Source: Cellulomonas sp. KH9 (GTDB taxonomy: Bacteria; Actinomycetota; Actinomycetes; Actinomycetales; Cellulomonadaceae). From it: DNA of 64,000 nucleotides. Within the stretch, counting starts at the first letter, position 1, and every line of letters begins with the position of its first letter. Both the position numbers and the translations under genes were made by a program. Under the pieces are notes generated by a model that did no database searches, was not told where the DNA came from, and saw nothing but the letters and a program-made list of their open reading frames with translations. Of the stretch, positions 7,971 through 16,216 are shown piece after piece. Location: assembly GCF_900114185.1 (NCBI RefSeq), contig NZ_FOSE01000001.1, positions 170,485 to 234,484 on the forward strand. Reading direction: 5' to 3'.

Positions 7971-9601
7971 GGGACGGGCTCTCGCTCACGCTCGACGGCC
8001 ACGGGCACGTGCTGGTCGACCCGGGCGAGCTGCAGGAGGCCGCCGCCCGGCTGCGCGGCGCGGCGGAGCGGCTGGACACGGCCGACGTGCGCCTCGGGTC
8101 GGCCGCGTGGCGGGCGGGTGACCTGGCGGCGGCGCTCCCGGAGGCGCACGCGCTCGCCGACGCCCTGGCGACGCTGCGGCGGGCGGTGCACGGGCCGGCC
8201 GGTCTGGCGGACGACGTGCGGGACCTGGCGAGGCGCAGCACCGACGCGGCGGCCGCGTACGACCTGGCCGAGACGGACGCCCAGGCGCGATGGTCCGCGG
8301 TCGTCGGCGCCCTGGGGTTCGCCGTCGCCGTCGGGCCGTTCGGTCCCGCGGCGCTGCTGACGGCCGCCGCGGGGGTCGCGGTCGGGGACCTGCTGCTCGC
8401 CGAGGCGCGCGACCTCGCGCTCGCGCCGGGGGGCCGGACGTCCCCGGGCGACGCGGCGGCGGAGCTCGCCGACCTCGCGGACGTCCCCCGGCGGATCGTC
8501 GCGGACGGCCGCGGTGCCCTCGTCCTGCAGCTGCTGGCGGCCGCGCTCGGGTCCGTCGCCGGGGCGTCCGGACCGCAGCTCGACCCCGTGCGGCGGTTCT
8601 CGGCCCTCGTCGCGGGGCTCCTGCCGGCGCGGGACGTGCGGCTGGTGCCCCGGGCGGACCCGCCCCGGCTGCCGGCGCCCCGCGGCGTCGAGGGGCTCGT
8701 GGACCTCGCCGCGCGCACGTACGACGAGGGGACCGGCACCGGGGAGCCGGGCACGCCCCTGGCGACGGTCACGGTGCAGCGCCTCGACCACGCGGACGGC
8801 AGCCGGTCCTGGGTCGTCGCCGTGCCCGGTACGCGGGCCGCGGGGCTGACCGGTGACGTGCCGACCGACAACGGCACCAACCTGGCGCTCGAGGGCGGGG
8901 TGCCGGACGTCATGACGCGCGCCGTGCTCGCGGCGATGGCCGGTGCGGGCATCGGCGCCGACGAGCCCGTCGCGCTGGTGGGGCACAGCCAGGGCGGGAT
9001 GGTCGCCACGAACGTCGCGGCGGTCACCGCGGGCGCGTACGCGGTGCGGCTCGTGGTGACCGCCGGGTCGCCCGACGTGCCGGCCGCGCCGCCGCCGGGC
9101 GTCGCGACCGTCACGCTGCGGCACCGCGAGGACGCGGTCTCCCTGCTGGACGGGCGGGTCGGGGAGCGCGGCGGACCCGGGACGCTGTCCGTGGTGCGGG
9201 ACCTCGCGGCCACCGGCGGACCGGTGCGGCCGTCGTTCAGCGAGGCGCACGCCGTGGCCGGCTACGTGCGCACGGGTGCCCTGGTCGACCAGGCGCTGGG
9301 GGACGTGCCGGCGGGCGACCCGGTGCGTCGGGCGCTCGCGGACGTGCTGGGGGACGCCCCTGCCCGCACGACGACGTCACAGGTCACGGTCACGACGGGC
9401 TCGTCCGAGGTCCCGGCGGCCCCCGGCGGGCTGCCGGTCCCGCCGGTGGTGCGCCCGGCCCCGCCCGCCGCACCCGACGGCGCGTTCGGGGCACCGGCGG
9501 CGTGGCCGCCGCCCACCCGCGACCTGCTCACGCAGGCCGCCGGGCTCGGCGGGGCCGTCAGCGCCGGTCCGACGACGTCATCGACGACAGCACGAAGCTG
9601 A
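7967..9601 (+). CDS. Alpha/beta-hydrolase (lipase-like) with helical N-terminal domain, candidate type VII effector
   Basis: A 544-residue protein from GTG 7967 (alternative GTG 7961). Residues ~15-100 are all-helical with L-G-S-A-A-W-R-A-G, similar to ESAT-6/LXG-type targeting domains. Residues ~105-145 form a hydrophobic hairpin. A hydrolase domain (~225-440) has V-A-L-V-G-H-S-Q-G-G-M with the presumed catalytic serine at S341, then T-A-G-S-P-D and L-R-H-R-E-D, where the acid and histidine may lie. The last ~100 residues are Pro/Ala-rich and probably disordered. There is no Sec signal peptide, which fits either a cytoplasmic enzyme or type VII export. The 3' end overlaps the opposite-strand holin-like gene by 44 nt. 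Confidence 0.7.
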   Translation: MRDGLSLTLDGHGHVLVDPGELQEAAARLRGAAERLDTADVRLGSAAWRAGDLAAALPEAHALADALATLRRAVHGPAGLADDVRDLARRSTDAAAAYDLAETDAQARWSAVVGALGFAVAVGPFGPAALLTAAAGVAVGDLLLAEARDLALAPGGRTSPGDAAAELADLADVPRRIVADGRGALVLQLLAAALGSVAGASGPQLDPVRRFSALVAGLLPARDVRLVPRADPPRLPAPRGVEGLVDLAARTYDEGTGTGEPGTPLATVTVQRLDHADGSRSWVVAVPGTRAAGLTGDVPTDNGTNLALEGGVPDVMTRAVLAAMAGAGIGADEPVALVGHSQGGMVATNVAAVTAGAYAVRLVVTAGSPDVPAAPPPGVATVTLRHREDAVSLLDGRVGERGGPGTLSVVRDLAATGGPVRPSFSEAHAVAGYVRTGALVDQALGDVPAGDPVRRALADVLGDAPARTTTSQVTVTTGSSEVPAAPGGLPVPPVVRPAPPAAPDGAFGAPAAWPPPTRDLLTQAAGLGGAVSAGPTTSSTTARS

Positions 9602-9938
9602 CGACGGAGATGATCAGCGCACCGAGGATCGCGGTGCCGAAGTCGTTGATCCGCAGGCCCCAGTCCGTCTGCTCGGTGATCCACTCGGTGAGCAGCAGCA
9701 TCAGGGCGTTCACGACGAGGGTGAACAGGCCCAGGGTGAGGATGTACAGCGGCAACGACAGGAGCGCGACGATCGGCTTGACGATCGCGTTGACGATCCC
9801 GAAGACGAGCGCCACGGCGAGGATGATCCCGACCGTCTGGGTCGTCGTCTCACCACCGACGACGACCAGCCCGGGCAGGATCAGGGTGGCCAGCCAGATG
9901 GCGACCCCGTTGATGAGCACGCGGACGACGAATCCCAT
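9558..9938 (-). CDS. Phage holin family 4-type membrane protein
   Basis: A 126-residue protein with four hydrophobic segments: [17 protein letters not shown], a helix through [39 protein letters not shown] and [17 protein letters not shown]. The NAIVKP and [17 protein letters not shown] motifs are typical of the small Phage_holin_4_2 proteins that are common in bacterial chromosomes outside prophages; their role is not settled. Start chosen at ATG 9938, since an upstream ATG would add only an Arg-rich extension. Its 3' end overlaps the convergent hydrolase gene. Confidence 0.8.
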   Translation of the reverse strand: MGFVVRVLINGVAIWLATLILPGLVVVGGETTTQTVGIILAVALVFGIVNAIVKPIVALLSLPLYILTLGLFTLVVNALMLLLTEWITEQTDWGLRINDFGTAILGALIISVVSFVLSSMTSSDRR

Positions 9939-10057
9939 GCTCCGATGGTGCACCCTGCGCCGCGTTTCCACAGGTCGGCGCGGCCGCGCGGTCCGCGTCG
10001 TGTCGCGGCGGACGCGGGGTCGGGTCGGTGGCCGCGTCGGGCGTCCCGGGGTCCCCC

Positions 10058-11350
10058 TCAGCGACCGACGGCGGCGGTGGCCGGCGTGCCGTCCCCGACC
10101 GGACCGTCCTCGAGCACACCGGGCGCCGCGGTCACCGCGGCGGGAGCCCCACGCGTCAGGACGACGAAGGACAGCGCGGCCAGGGCCGCGGAGACGACCA
10201 TCGCGATCGCCATGGGGACCGCCGTCAGCTCACCCCGCAGGCCGACCAGCGGCGCGACGACGGCGGCGAGGGCGAACTGCAGGAAGCCGAGGAACGCCGA
10301 GCCGGTGCCGGCGTGCCGGCCCGCCTGACCCAGGGCCAGCGCCGTCGCGTTGCCGAAGACGAGCCCGAACGACCCCTGGAAGACGGCGAGGAGGACCAGG
10401 GTGGGGGCCGTCGGGACGCCCTGGAGCGCGGTCACGAGCAGACCCGCGGCCGCGAGGCCGGCCGCGGTCAGGCCGGTGCCGATCATCACGCGGTAGGGCA
10501 CGCGACCGGCGAGCGCGGCGGACACCGCACTGGTGGCGGTGATGGCCAGCGCGTTGAGCGCGAACACGAGCGAGAACTGGCCCTCGGAGAGCCCGATGAT
10601 GTTCTGGACCACGAACGGCGAGGCCGAGATGTACGCGAAGAGCCCGGCGAACGAGAAGCAGAACGTCAGGACGTAGCCGGTGTAGTACCGGTTCGCGAGC
10701 ACCTGGCGGGCGGTGGTGAGCGTCGCGCCGACGCCGCCGCGCGTGCGCTGGTCACGCGGCAGGGTCTCCCGCGCCCACAGCGCGGCGCCCCCGAGCATGA
10801 GCAGCACGAGCGCCGCGACCACCCAGAACACCAGCCGCCAGCCGGACTGCGCGACGATCAGGCCACCGGCGAGGGGGGCGACGACCGGGGCGACCACGCT
10901 CACGATCATGAGCACCCCGAGCAGCTTCGCGGCGGCGGGGCCACGCGAGGTGTCGGAGATGACCGCACGGGCGAGCACGACGCCGGCGGCGCCGCCGAGC
11001 CCCTGCAGGAACCGCGCGCCGGTGAGCACCTCGACGGTGGGCGCGAGCGCGCACACCACGCTCGCGAGCAGGCACAGGGCCGTACCCGCGAGGAGGGGCC
11101 GGCGGCGCCCGATCCCGTCGGACAGCGGGCCGATGACGAGCTGACCGAGCCCGAGGCCGACGAGGAAGGCGGTCATCGTCAGCTGGATCCCGCTGGCGGT
11201 GGTGCCGAGCTCGGCCGCCATCGCCGGGAACCCGGGCAGGTACATGTCGATCGAGAGCGGGGCGACGGCGGTGAGCAGGGCGAGGACCGCGACGAGCGCG
11301 GGACCCAGGGGCAGGGCGGGGCGGGCGGGGGCGTCGGCGGACGCGGGCAT
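10058..11350 (-). CDS. Bcr/CflA family drug-resistance MFS exporter
   Basis: A 430-residue protein with about 12 transmembrane helices. The first helix ends in [13 protein letters not shown], the hallmark of the Bcr/CflA subfamily of proton-driven exporters. The loop motif [12 protein letters not shown] follows between helices 2 and 3. The gene is divergent from a MarR-type regulator and the shared region holds a perfect promoter/operator arrangement, so expression is probably induced when a ligand releases the repressor. The start at 11350 is preceded by a GAGAGG site. The substrate is unknown. Confidence 0.9.
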   Translation of the reverse strand: MPASADAPARPALPLGPALVAVLALLTAVAPLSIDMYLPGFPAMAAELGTTASGIQLTMTAFLVGLGLGQLVIGPLSDGIGRRRPLLAGTALCLLASVVCALAPTVEVLTGARFLQGLGGAAGVVLARAVISDTSRGPAAAKLLGVLMIVSVVAPVVAPLAGGLIVAQSGWRLVFWVVAALVLLMLGGAALWARETLPRDQRTRGGVGATLTTARQVLANRYYTGYVLTFCFSFAGLFAYISASPFVVQNIIGLSEGQFSLVFALNALAITATSAVSAALAGRVPYRVMIGTGLTAAGLAAAGLLVTALQGVPTAPTLVLLAVFQGSFGLVFGNATALALGQAGRHAGTGSAFLGFLQFALAAVVAPLVGLRGELTAVPMAIAMVVSAALAALSFVVLTRGAPAAVTAAPGVLEDGPVGDGTPATAAVGR

Positions 11351-11384
11351 GGTCGACCTCTCGGACGTGGTGGGGGACCCGGGA

Positions 11385-11414
11385 ACATTAGATACATGAA
11401 CATATGTATGTCAA
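11385..11414 (-). promoter_or_regulatory. Promoter of the Bcr/CflA exporter
   Basis: On the minus strand, a consensus -35 TTGACA (11414-11409) is separated by 18 nt from a -10 TAATGT (11390-11385). The 18-bp palindrome at 11392-11409 fills the spacer, so bound repressor would block RNA polymerase directly. Confidence 0.75.
11392..11409. promoter_or_regulatory. MarR operator palindrome
   Basis: A perfect inverted repeat, ATACAT-N6-ATGTAT, in an AT-rich island between the divergent exporter and marR-like genes. It lies inside the exporter promoter and at the probable -35 region of the regulator gene, so one dimer could control both. Size and symmetry are typical of MarR sites. Confidence 0.75.
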
Positions 11415-11423
11415 GATATGAGT

Positions 11424-11429
11424 TAGGAT
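11424..11429 (+). promoter_or_regulatory. -10 box (TAGGAT) of the leaderless marR-type gene
   Basis: TAGGAT ends 6 nt before ATG 11436 and no ribosome binding site lies between, which fits a leaderless mRNA. The operator lies ~15-30 nt upstream. Confidence 0.6.
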
Positions 11430-11435
11430 CGGCGC

Positions 11436-11924
11436 ATGGCGACAGCGCGGTCACGCACGGGCGGCCCCTCGGCGGGCAGGGCCGCGTCGACCGACGTCAC
11501 CGCCGTGCTGCGCGACCTCGCCTGGACCATCCACCGCCGCAGCCCGCAGGTCGCGGGGATCGAGCCGCTGCCCACCACCGAGCTCGCCGTGCTCATGCAC
11601 GTGCTGGAGTCGCCCGGGCTGTCGGTGGGGGAGGTCTCGCGCCACCTCGGTCTGCGGCAGAGCAACACGAGCGCCGCGCTGCGGACGCTGGGCGAGCGGG
11701 GCCTCGTGGCCCGCGAGCCCGACCCCGACGACCGTCGCGTCACCCGGCTCGTCCCGACCGAGCGCGCGCGGGTCGAGCACGAGGCCGTGGCAGAGGCGTG
11801 GGTCGGCCCGGTCGTCGAGGCGGTGGGCGAGCTCCCACCGTCCGACCTCGCCGCGCTCGAGGCGGCGGTCCCCGCGCTCCTCGCTCTCGACCGCCGCCTG
11901 CGCGCCCACCAGCCCGCCCCCTGA
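11436..11924 (+). CDS. MarR family transcriptional regulator
   Basis: A 162-residue winged-helix regulator. The helix-turn-helix is at ~65-95 ([23 protein letters not shown]) and the wing is [12 protein letters not shown], a clear MarR D-x-R-D/R-R motif. Dimerisation helices occupy both ends. It is divergent from a Bcr/CflA exporter and the shared palindrome suggests that it represses the exporter and itself. The ligand is not predictable. Confidence 0.9.
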   Translation: MATARSRTGGPSAGRAASTDVTAVLRDLAWTIHRRSPQVAGIEPLPTTELAVLMHVLESPGLSVGEVSRHLGLRQSNTSAALRTLGERGLVAREPDPDDRRVTRLVPTERARVEHEAVAEAWVGPVVEAVGELPPSDLAALEAAVPALLALDRRLRAHQPAP

Positions 11925-12016
11925 CACCACCGGGACCGCGCCCCCGCGGCCGGTCGGTCCGGTCACTCCGCGGCGCACGGCGCGGCCGGCCGGCTCGCGG
12001 TGGCATGCTGACGGGC

Positions 12017-13084
12017 GTGAGCCGCGTCCCCCTCCGCCGTGCCCTCGCCGACCTGCCCGCGTACGTGCCGGGCGCCCGCGCCGCCGTCGGGGCGGCCGCG
12101 TACAAGCTGTCGTCGAACGAGAACCCGTACCCGCCGCTGCCGTCCGTGGTCGCCGCGATCGCGGACGCCGCCGTCGACGTCAACCGGTACCCGGACATGT
12201 ACGCCACGGAGCTGACCGAGGCGATCGCGCACCGCCTCGCCGTGGTGCCCGCGTCCGTGGTCGCAGGGACCGGCTCGGTGGCCGTCCTGGGCCACGTCCT
12301 CACCGCGGTGTGCGAGGCCGGCGACCAGGTCGTGCTGCCCTGGCGGTCGTTCGAGGCCTACCCGATCGCGGTGACGCTCGCCCACGCCGAGCAGGTGCGC
12401 GTCCCGGTGCTGCCCGACGGTCGTCTCGACCTGCCGGCGATGGCGGCTGCCGTCACGGACCGCACACGCGTGGTCCTGGTGTGCACGCCCAACAACCCCA
12501 CGGGCCCGGCCGTGCGCGACGCCGAGCTGCGGGACTTCCTCGCCGCGGTGCCGCGCGACGTGCTCGTGGTGCTCGACGAGGCGTACGTCGAGTTCGTGCG
12601 GGACGCCCAGGCGCCGGACGCCCTCGCCCTGTTCGCGGAGCACCCGAACGTCGTGCTGCTGCGCACGTTCTCCAAGGCGTACGGGCTCGCGGGCCTGCGT
12701 GTCGGGTACGCCGTGGCCCGCCCTCGGCTGGCCGCGGCGATCCGGACGGCCTCGACGCCCTTCGGGGTCTCGCACGTCGCCCAGCTCGCGGCGCTCGCGT
12801 CCCTGCGCGCGGAGCGCGAGCTGCTCGTGCGGGTCGAGGCGATCGTCGCCGAGCGCACCCGCATGCTCGCCGGTCTGCACGCGCAGGGCTGGGCGGTGCC
12901 CGACAGCCAGGCCAACTTCGTCTGGCTCGCGCTGGGCGACCGCACGGTCACGTTCGCGGAGCGCTGCGCCCGCGCCGGTGTGCTGGTCCGGCCGTTCGCG
13001 GGCGACGGCGTGCGCGTGAGCGTCGGCGAGCGCGAGGCGACCGACATCTTCCTCGAGGTGGCGCAGGAGCACGCGCCCCGCTGA
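12017..13084 (+). CDS. hisC: Histidinol-phosphate / aromatic aminotransferase (HisC family)
   Basis: A 355-residue fold-type I PLP aminotransferase. Visible motifs are [10 protein letters not shown] near the N-terminus, [17 protein letters not shown] and [15 protein letters not shown] with the Schiff-base lysine at ~K220. Histidinol-phosphate aminotransferase converts imidazole-acetol phosphate to histidinol phosphate. Since it stands alone here, not in a his operon, it may be the second copy that acts on aromatic amino acids (Pat). GTG 12017 is preferred: CATGCT at 12004-12009 could be a -10 box 7 nt upstream; ATG 12005 is the alternative start. Confidence 0.85.
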   Translation: MSRVPLRRALADLPAYVPGARAAVGAAAYKLSSNENPYPPLPSVVAAIADAAVDVNRYPDMYATELTEAIAHRLAVVPASVVAGTGSVAVLGHVLTAVCEAGDQVVLPWRSFEAYPIAVTLAHAEQVRVPVLPDGRLDLPAMAAAVTDRTRVVLVCTPNNPTGPAVRDAELRDFLAAVPRDVLVVLDEAYVEFVRDAQAPDALALFAEHPNVVLLRTFSKAYGLAGLRVGYAVARPRLAAAIRTASTPFGVSHVAQLAALASLRAERELLVRVEAIVAERTRMLAGLHAQGWAVPDSQANFVWLALGDRTVTFAERCARAGVLVRPFAGDGVRVSVGEREATDIFLEVAQEHAPR

Positions 13085-13130
13085 CGGGTGCGCGGCGTTC
13101 CGGTCGCCGTCCCTCGGTGCCCGCAGCACC

Positions 13131-13442
13131 ATGGGAGGCATGGACACCGTGCTGACCTGGGTACCGGCGGCCGTCGACACGTCGGACGCCACCGAGACCG
13201 CGACGGAGTGGACCGACTGGCTCGCGGGCAGCGTCGGGCTGGCCGTCGTCCTCACCGTGTACGTGGTGATGCTGATCGCCTACGTGCGGATCATCCAGAA
13301 GGCCGGGTACTCCGGCTGGTGGGTGCTGGTGGGCCTGGTCCCCGTGCTCAACCTCGTGATGTTCCTGGTGTTCGCGTTCAGCCGGTGGCCGGTGCTCCAG
13401 GAGAACGAGCGGCTGCGGTCGCTGGGACGCTACTCGCCGTGA
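13131..13442 (+). CDS. Small two-helix membrane protein
   Basis: A 103-residue protein with a long hydrophobic helix (~33-55) and a second at ~65-88. The segment I-I-Q-K-A-G-Y-S-G-W-W-V-L-V-G-L-V-P resembles the helix-turn-helix of the DUF805/DUF5684-type membrane proteins, where G-x-S-G-W-W is conserved. Function unknown. ATG 13140 is an alternative start. Its 3' end overlaps the convergent ctaG gene by 65 nt. Confidence 0.65.
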   Translation: MGGMDTVLTWVPAAVDTSDATETATEWTDWLAGSVGLAVVLTVYVVMLIAYVRIIQKAGYSGWWVLVGLVPVLNLVMFLVFAFSRWPVLQENERLRSLGRYSP

Positions 13443-14283
13443 CCCGCCGAGCCGTGCCACCCGCCCGTCGCGCACCGGCGCGGTACCAGGCGGCCAGCAC
13501 GGCCACCGCCAGCAGCACCTCGGCGACGTCCCCGCCGTAGTACATCCACTGCGCCGCGACCTCGACGTCGCCCGGCGGGTGCACCGCCCCGGGCGGCAGC
13601 CGGTCCGCGTGCGCGTACAGCAGCTTGGCGAGCGCGGCGTGCGCGCCCCCGGCGACCACCAGCACGACGAGGCGCGTCGCGGTCCCCGGCCGGCGCGGTG
13701 CCGGGTCGGGCCCCGCGAGCGCCCACGCGAACAGGTACCCCGCCGCGAGGACGTGCACGTGCACGGCGACGTGGGCCGCGGTGGACCGGGTCGTCAGGGC
13801 GTACAGCGGCGTCAGGTAGAGCACCGCGACGCCGCCGACGTGCAGCACGGCCGCCGTCACCGGGTGCGACAGGACGTGCACGGGCCGTGCCGCGAGCACG
13901 CCCCCCACGACCCGTCGCACCCCGGGGGTCGCCACGCGCAGCAGCAGCGTCACGGGGGCCGCCAGCACGAGCGCCAGGGGGGCGAGCATGCCGACCAGCA
14001 GGTGCTGCACCATGTGCCGGCTCGCGTCGCCGGGCACGACCGCGAGCACGGGGGACAGCGCCACGGCCACCAGCGCGCACCCGGTCACCCAGGCGCCCGT
14101 GCGGTGCCCCGGCCACGGTCGCAGCACGCGGCGACCGTGCTGCCGGGCCGCCAGCACGTACCCGGCGACCAGGGCGGCGGCGAGCAGCGCGGCCGCCACG
14201 GCGTCCGGTCCCCATGCGGCCGCGGTGGTGCCGTGCCCCGCGTGCGCGAGCACGGCGGGGTCCGGCGCCGTGCCCGGTGTCAT
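13378..14283 (-). CDS. ctaG: CtaG-type cytochrome c oxidase assembly protein
   Basis: A 301-residue membrane protein (caa3_CtaG family) with about seven helices. Motifs: S-R-H-M-V-Q-H-L-L-V-G-M-L-A-P-L-A-L-V-L-A-A-P-V-T-L-L-L-R, then H-V-H-V-L-A-A-G-Y-L-F-A-W-A-L, and a final Q-W-M-Y-Y-G-G-D-V-A-E. The conserved histidines fit copper handling during assembly of the Cu-B centre of haem-copper oxidases. ATG 14283 overlaps the DUF2243 stop (ATGA), so the two genes form an operon. A second CtaG domain lies in the CopD fusion at 20607. Confidence 0.85.
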   Translation of the reverse strand: MTPGTAPDPAVLAHAGHGTTAAAWGPDAVAAALLAAALVAGYVLAARQHGRRVLRPWPGHRTGAWVTGCALVAVALSPVLAVVPGDASRHMVQHLLVGMLAPLALVLAAPVTLLLRVATPGVRRVVGGVLAARPVHVLSHPVTAAVLHVGGVAVLYLTPLYALTTRSTAAHVAVHVHVLAAGYLFAWALAGPDPAPRRPGTATRLVVLVVAGGAHAALAKLLYAHADRLPPGAVHPPGDVEVAAQWMYYGGDVAEVLLAVAVLAAWYRAGARRAGGTARRVTASSVPATAAARSPGAPATG

Positions 14284-14810
14284 GCGTCCCGCCCCGGCGT
14301 CCCGCCTCCCGTCGTGCCCCCGGACGCCCGGCTCCCCGACGGGCCGCCCCCCTCCGGTGCCGCGCGCCGCGCGGACGCCCACACCGCGGCCCCCGCCAGC
14401 AGCAGGACGACGGCGCTCGCGGTCCACGCCAGGTCGTAGGGGAGCAGGTCGACGCCGTACCGGATCTGGTGCACCCGCAGCAGCTTGTGGTCGACCACCG
14501 CGTCGAACAGCTGGAACCCGCCGGCCCCGAGCAGGACGCCGGCCCAGGCGGCCCGCACCACCAGCGCACCGCGTCGTCGCAGGTCACCGAGCAGGAAGAA
14601 CCCGGCGACGAGCGCGAGGAGCTCGGCGGCGTGCAGCAACCCGTCGGACAGCAGCGCCAGGTCCGGGGTGCCGCGGTCGTAGAAGTGGTGCCAGGCGAGC
14701 ACCTGGTGGAACACGATCTCGTCGACCGCGGCCATGACGCCGGCGCCGACGAGGCCCGCGGCGGCGGCGGAGCGGCGGCGCGCCGCGGGGGCGGTGAGGT
14801 CAGGGGTCAC
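14280..14810 (-). CDS. DUF2243 membrane protein
   Basis: A 176-residue protein with four transmembrane helices. It has the DUF2243 pattern: D-E-I-V-F-H-Q-V-L-A-W-H-H early and F-D-A-V-V-D-H-K-L-L-R-V-H-Q-I-R in the third helix, so several histidines face each other across the membrane. The function of the family is unknown, but it commonly sits beside ctaG, as here (ATGA overlap), which suggests a role with copper or oxidase assembly. The GTG 14810 start follows a GGGAGG site. The tail after residue ~145 is low-complexity Gly/Arg/Ser. Confidence 0.8.
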   Translation of the reverse strand: MTPDLTAPAARRRSAAAAGLVGAGVMAAVDEIVFHQVLAWHHFYDRGTPDLALLSDGLLHAAELLALVAGFFLLGDLRRRGALVVRAAWAGVLLGAGGFQLFDAVVDHKLLRVHQIRYGVDLLPYDLAWTASAVVLLLAGAAVWASARRAAPEGGGPSGSRASGGTTGGGTPGRDA

Positions 14811-14948
14811 GGCACCTCCCGGGGTGGTCGACAGCCCCGAGGGTGGCCGATCGCACCGGTGCCCGCCACCGCTGCGACGTCACGTGCGGCCGGGGTGTCG
14901 CAGTGCAGGGCCTCCGCGGCTCGGGCAGGCTGCCGAGGGTGTGGGGAT

Positions 14949-14978
14949 CCGACAAACACGTCGCACCAGCGTTGTCGG
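14949..14978. repeat. Inverted repeat upstream of the E1alpha promoter
   Basis: Perfect 7-bp arms CCGACAA (14949-14955) and TTGTCGG (14972-14978) with a 16-nt gap, in the 242-nt region between the divergent DUF2243 and E1alpha genes. It could be a regulator site or a fortuitous hairpin. I see no gene in this region. Confidence 0.35.
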
Positions 14979-14994
14979 GACCTCCCCGGCGGAA

Positions 14995-15025
14995 CCTACG
15001 CATCCGTAGCCTACGCTGACGTAGG
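14995..15025 (+). promoter_or_regulatory. Two tandem palindromic operators at the E1alpha-E1beta-E2 promoter
   Basis: Site 1 is CCTACG-catc-CGTAGC (14995-15010) and site 2 is CCTACG-ctga-CGTAGG (15010-15025); they share one base. The outer arms also make AACCTACG/CGTAGGTT. The second site covers TACGCT (15012-15017), a likely -10 box, so binding would repress. The 16-bp 6-4-6 symmetry is typical of TetR-type regulators; no such gene is in the window. An AAGGAG site at 15041-15046 precedes the start codon. Confidence 0.7.
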
Positions 15026-15052
15026 TTCGCACCCCAGGCGAAGGAGAACCGC

Positions 15053-16216
15053 GTGAGCACGACCGTTCCCGCGGCCGAGGGACCCCTGACCGACGAGGGC
15101 CTCGTCCAGCTGCTCACCCCGACCGGCGAGCGCGTGCACCACCCCGAGTACGACGCGTGGGCCGCCGACCTCGACGCCGACCGCCTGCGTGCGATGTACC
15201 GCGACATGGTGCTCACGCGGCGGTTCGACACCGAGGCGACGTCCCTGCAGCGGCAGGGGGAGCTGGGCCTGTGGGCGCAGTCGCTCGGCCAGGAGGCGGC
15301 CCAGGTCGGCTCCGGCCACGCGCTCGCCCCGCAGGACCACGTGTTCCCGTCGTACCGCGAGCACGGCGTCGCGCACGTCCGCGGCCTGGAGATGACCGAC
15401 CTGCTGCGGCTCTTCCGCGGCGTCGACCACGGTGGCTGGGACCCGGCCGCGCACGGCTTCCACCTGTTCACGCTGGTCATCGGCTCGCACACGCTGCACG
15501 CGACCGGGTACGCGATGGGCGTGCAGCGCGACGGCCTCGTCGGCACCGGTGACCCGACCCGCGACACCGCCGTCGTCACGTATTTCGGCGACGGTGCCAC
15601 CGCCCAGGGCGACGTCAGCGAGGCCCTGGTCTTCGCGTCGGTCAACCAGGCGCCGGTCGTGCTGTTCTGCCAGAACAACCAGTTCGCGATCTCGGAGCCG
15701 ACGACGCGCCAGGCCCGGGTGCCCATCGCCGACCGCGCCCCGGGCTTCGGCATCCCGTCCGTGCGCGTCGACGGCAACGACGTGCTCGCGTCGTACGCGG
15801 TGACGCGCCAGGCGCTGGAGCGCGCCCGCAGCGGCGGCGGCCCGACGTTCGTCGAGGCCTTCACGTACCGCATGGGCGCCCACACCACGTCGGACGACCC
15901 GACCCGCTACCGCACCTCGGAGCAGGAGGAGCGCTGGCGTCGACGCGACCCGATCGAGCGGCTGCGGGTGCACCTGGAGCGCACGGGCGAGCTGCCCGAG
16001 GTCTTCCAGGCGCAGCTCGCCGCGGAGTCCGACGCGTTCGGCGAGCACATCCGCACCACCGTCCGCGCGATGGGGCACCCGGCGTCGCCGAGCATGTTCG
16101 AGCACGTCTACGCCACGCCGCACGCCGTCGTCGACGCCGAGCGGGCCTGGTTCACGCAGTACGAGCAGTCGTTCGTCGACCACGACGGCCGCGAGACGGC
16201 AGGGGGACACCGATGA
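15053..16216 (+). CDS. pdhA: 2-oxoacid (pyruvate or branched-chain) dehydrogenase E1 component, alpha subunit
   Basis: A 387-residue thiamine-diphosphate enzyme subunit. The binding motif starts G-D-G-A-T-A-Q-G-D (G179-D180-G181) and continues through A-L-V-F-A-S-V-N-Q-A-P-V-V-L-F-C-Q-N-N-Q-F-A-I-S. F-P-S-Y-R-E-H-G and F-T-Y-R-M-G-A-H-T-T-S-D-D-P-T-R-Y are further family signatures. It carries out the decarboxylation step of a 2-oxoacid dehydrogenase complex together with the next two genes. Sequence alone does not separate pyruvate from branched-chain substrates; in actinobacteria, which usually have an AceE-type pyruvate dehydrogenase, a branched-chain role is a fair alternative. GTG start after AAGGAG. 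Confidence 0.88.
   Translation: MSTTVPAAEGPLTDEGLVQLLTPTGERVHHPEYDAWAADLDADRLRAMYRDMVLTRRFDTEATSLQRQGELGLWAQSLGQEAAQVGSGHALAPQDHVFPSYREHGVAHVRGLEMTDLLRLFRGVDHGGWDPAAHGFHLFTLVIGSHTLHATGYAMGVQRDGLVGTGDPTRDTAVVTYFGDGATAQGDVSEALVFASVNQAPVVLFCQNNQFAISEPTTRQARVPIADRAPGFGIPSVRVDGNDVLASYAVTRQALERARSGGGPTFVEAFTYRMGAHTTSDDPTRYRTSEQEERWRRRDPIERLRVHLERTGELPEVFQAQLAAESDAFGEHIRTTVRAMGHPASPSMFEHVYATPHAVVDAERAWFTQYEQSFVDHDGRETAGGHR

Noticed and set aside
9558-9938. Prophage marker (holin)
   Set aside because: This holin-like family is common as a single chromosomal gene; no other phage gene, integrase or attachment site is near.
10028-12004. Extension of the aminotransferase frame far upstream
   Set aside because: The frame is open by chance opposite the Bcr/CflA exporter and across the MarR gene; aminotransferase similarity starts only at ~12017.
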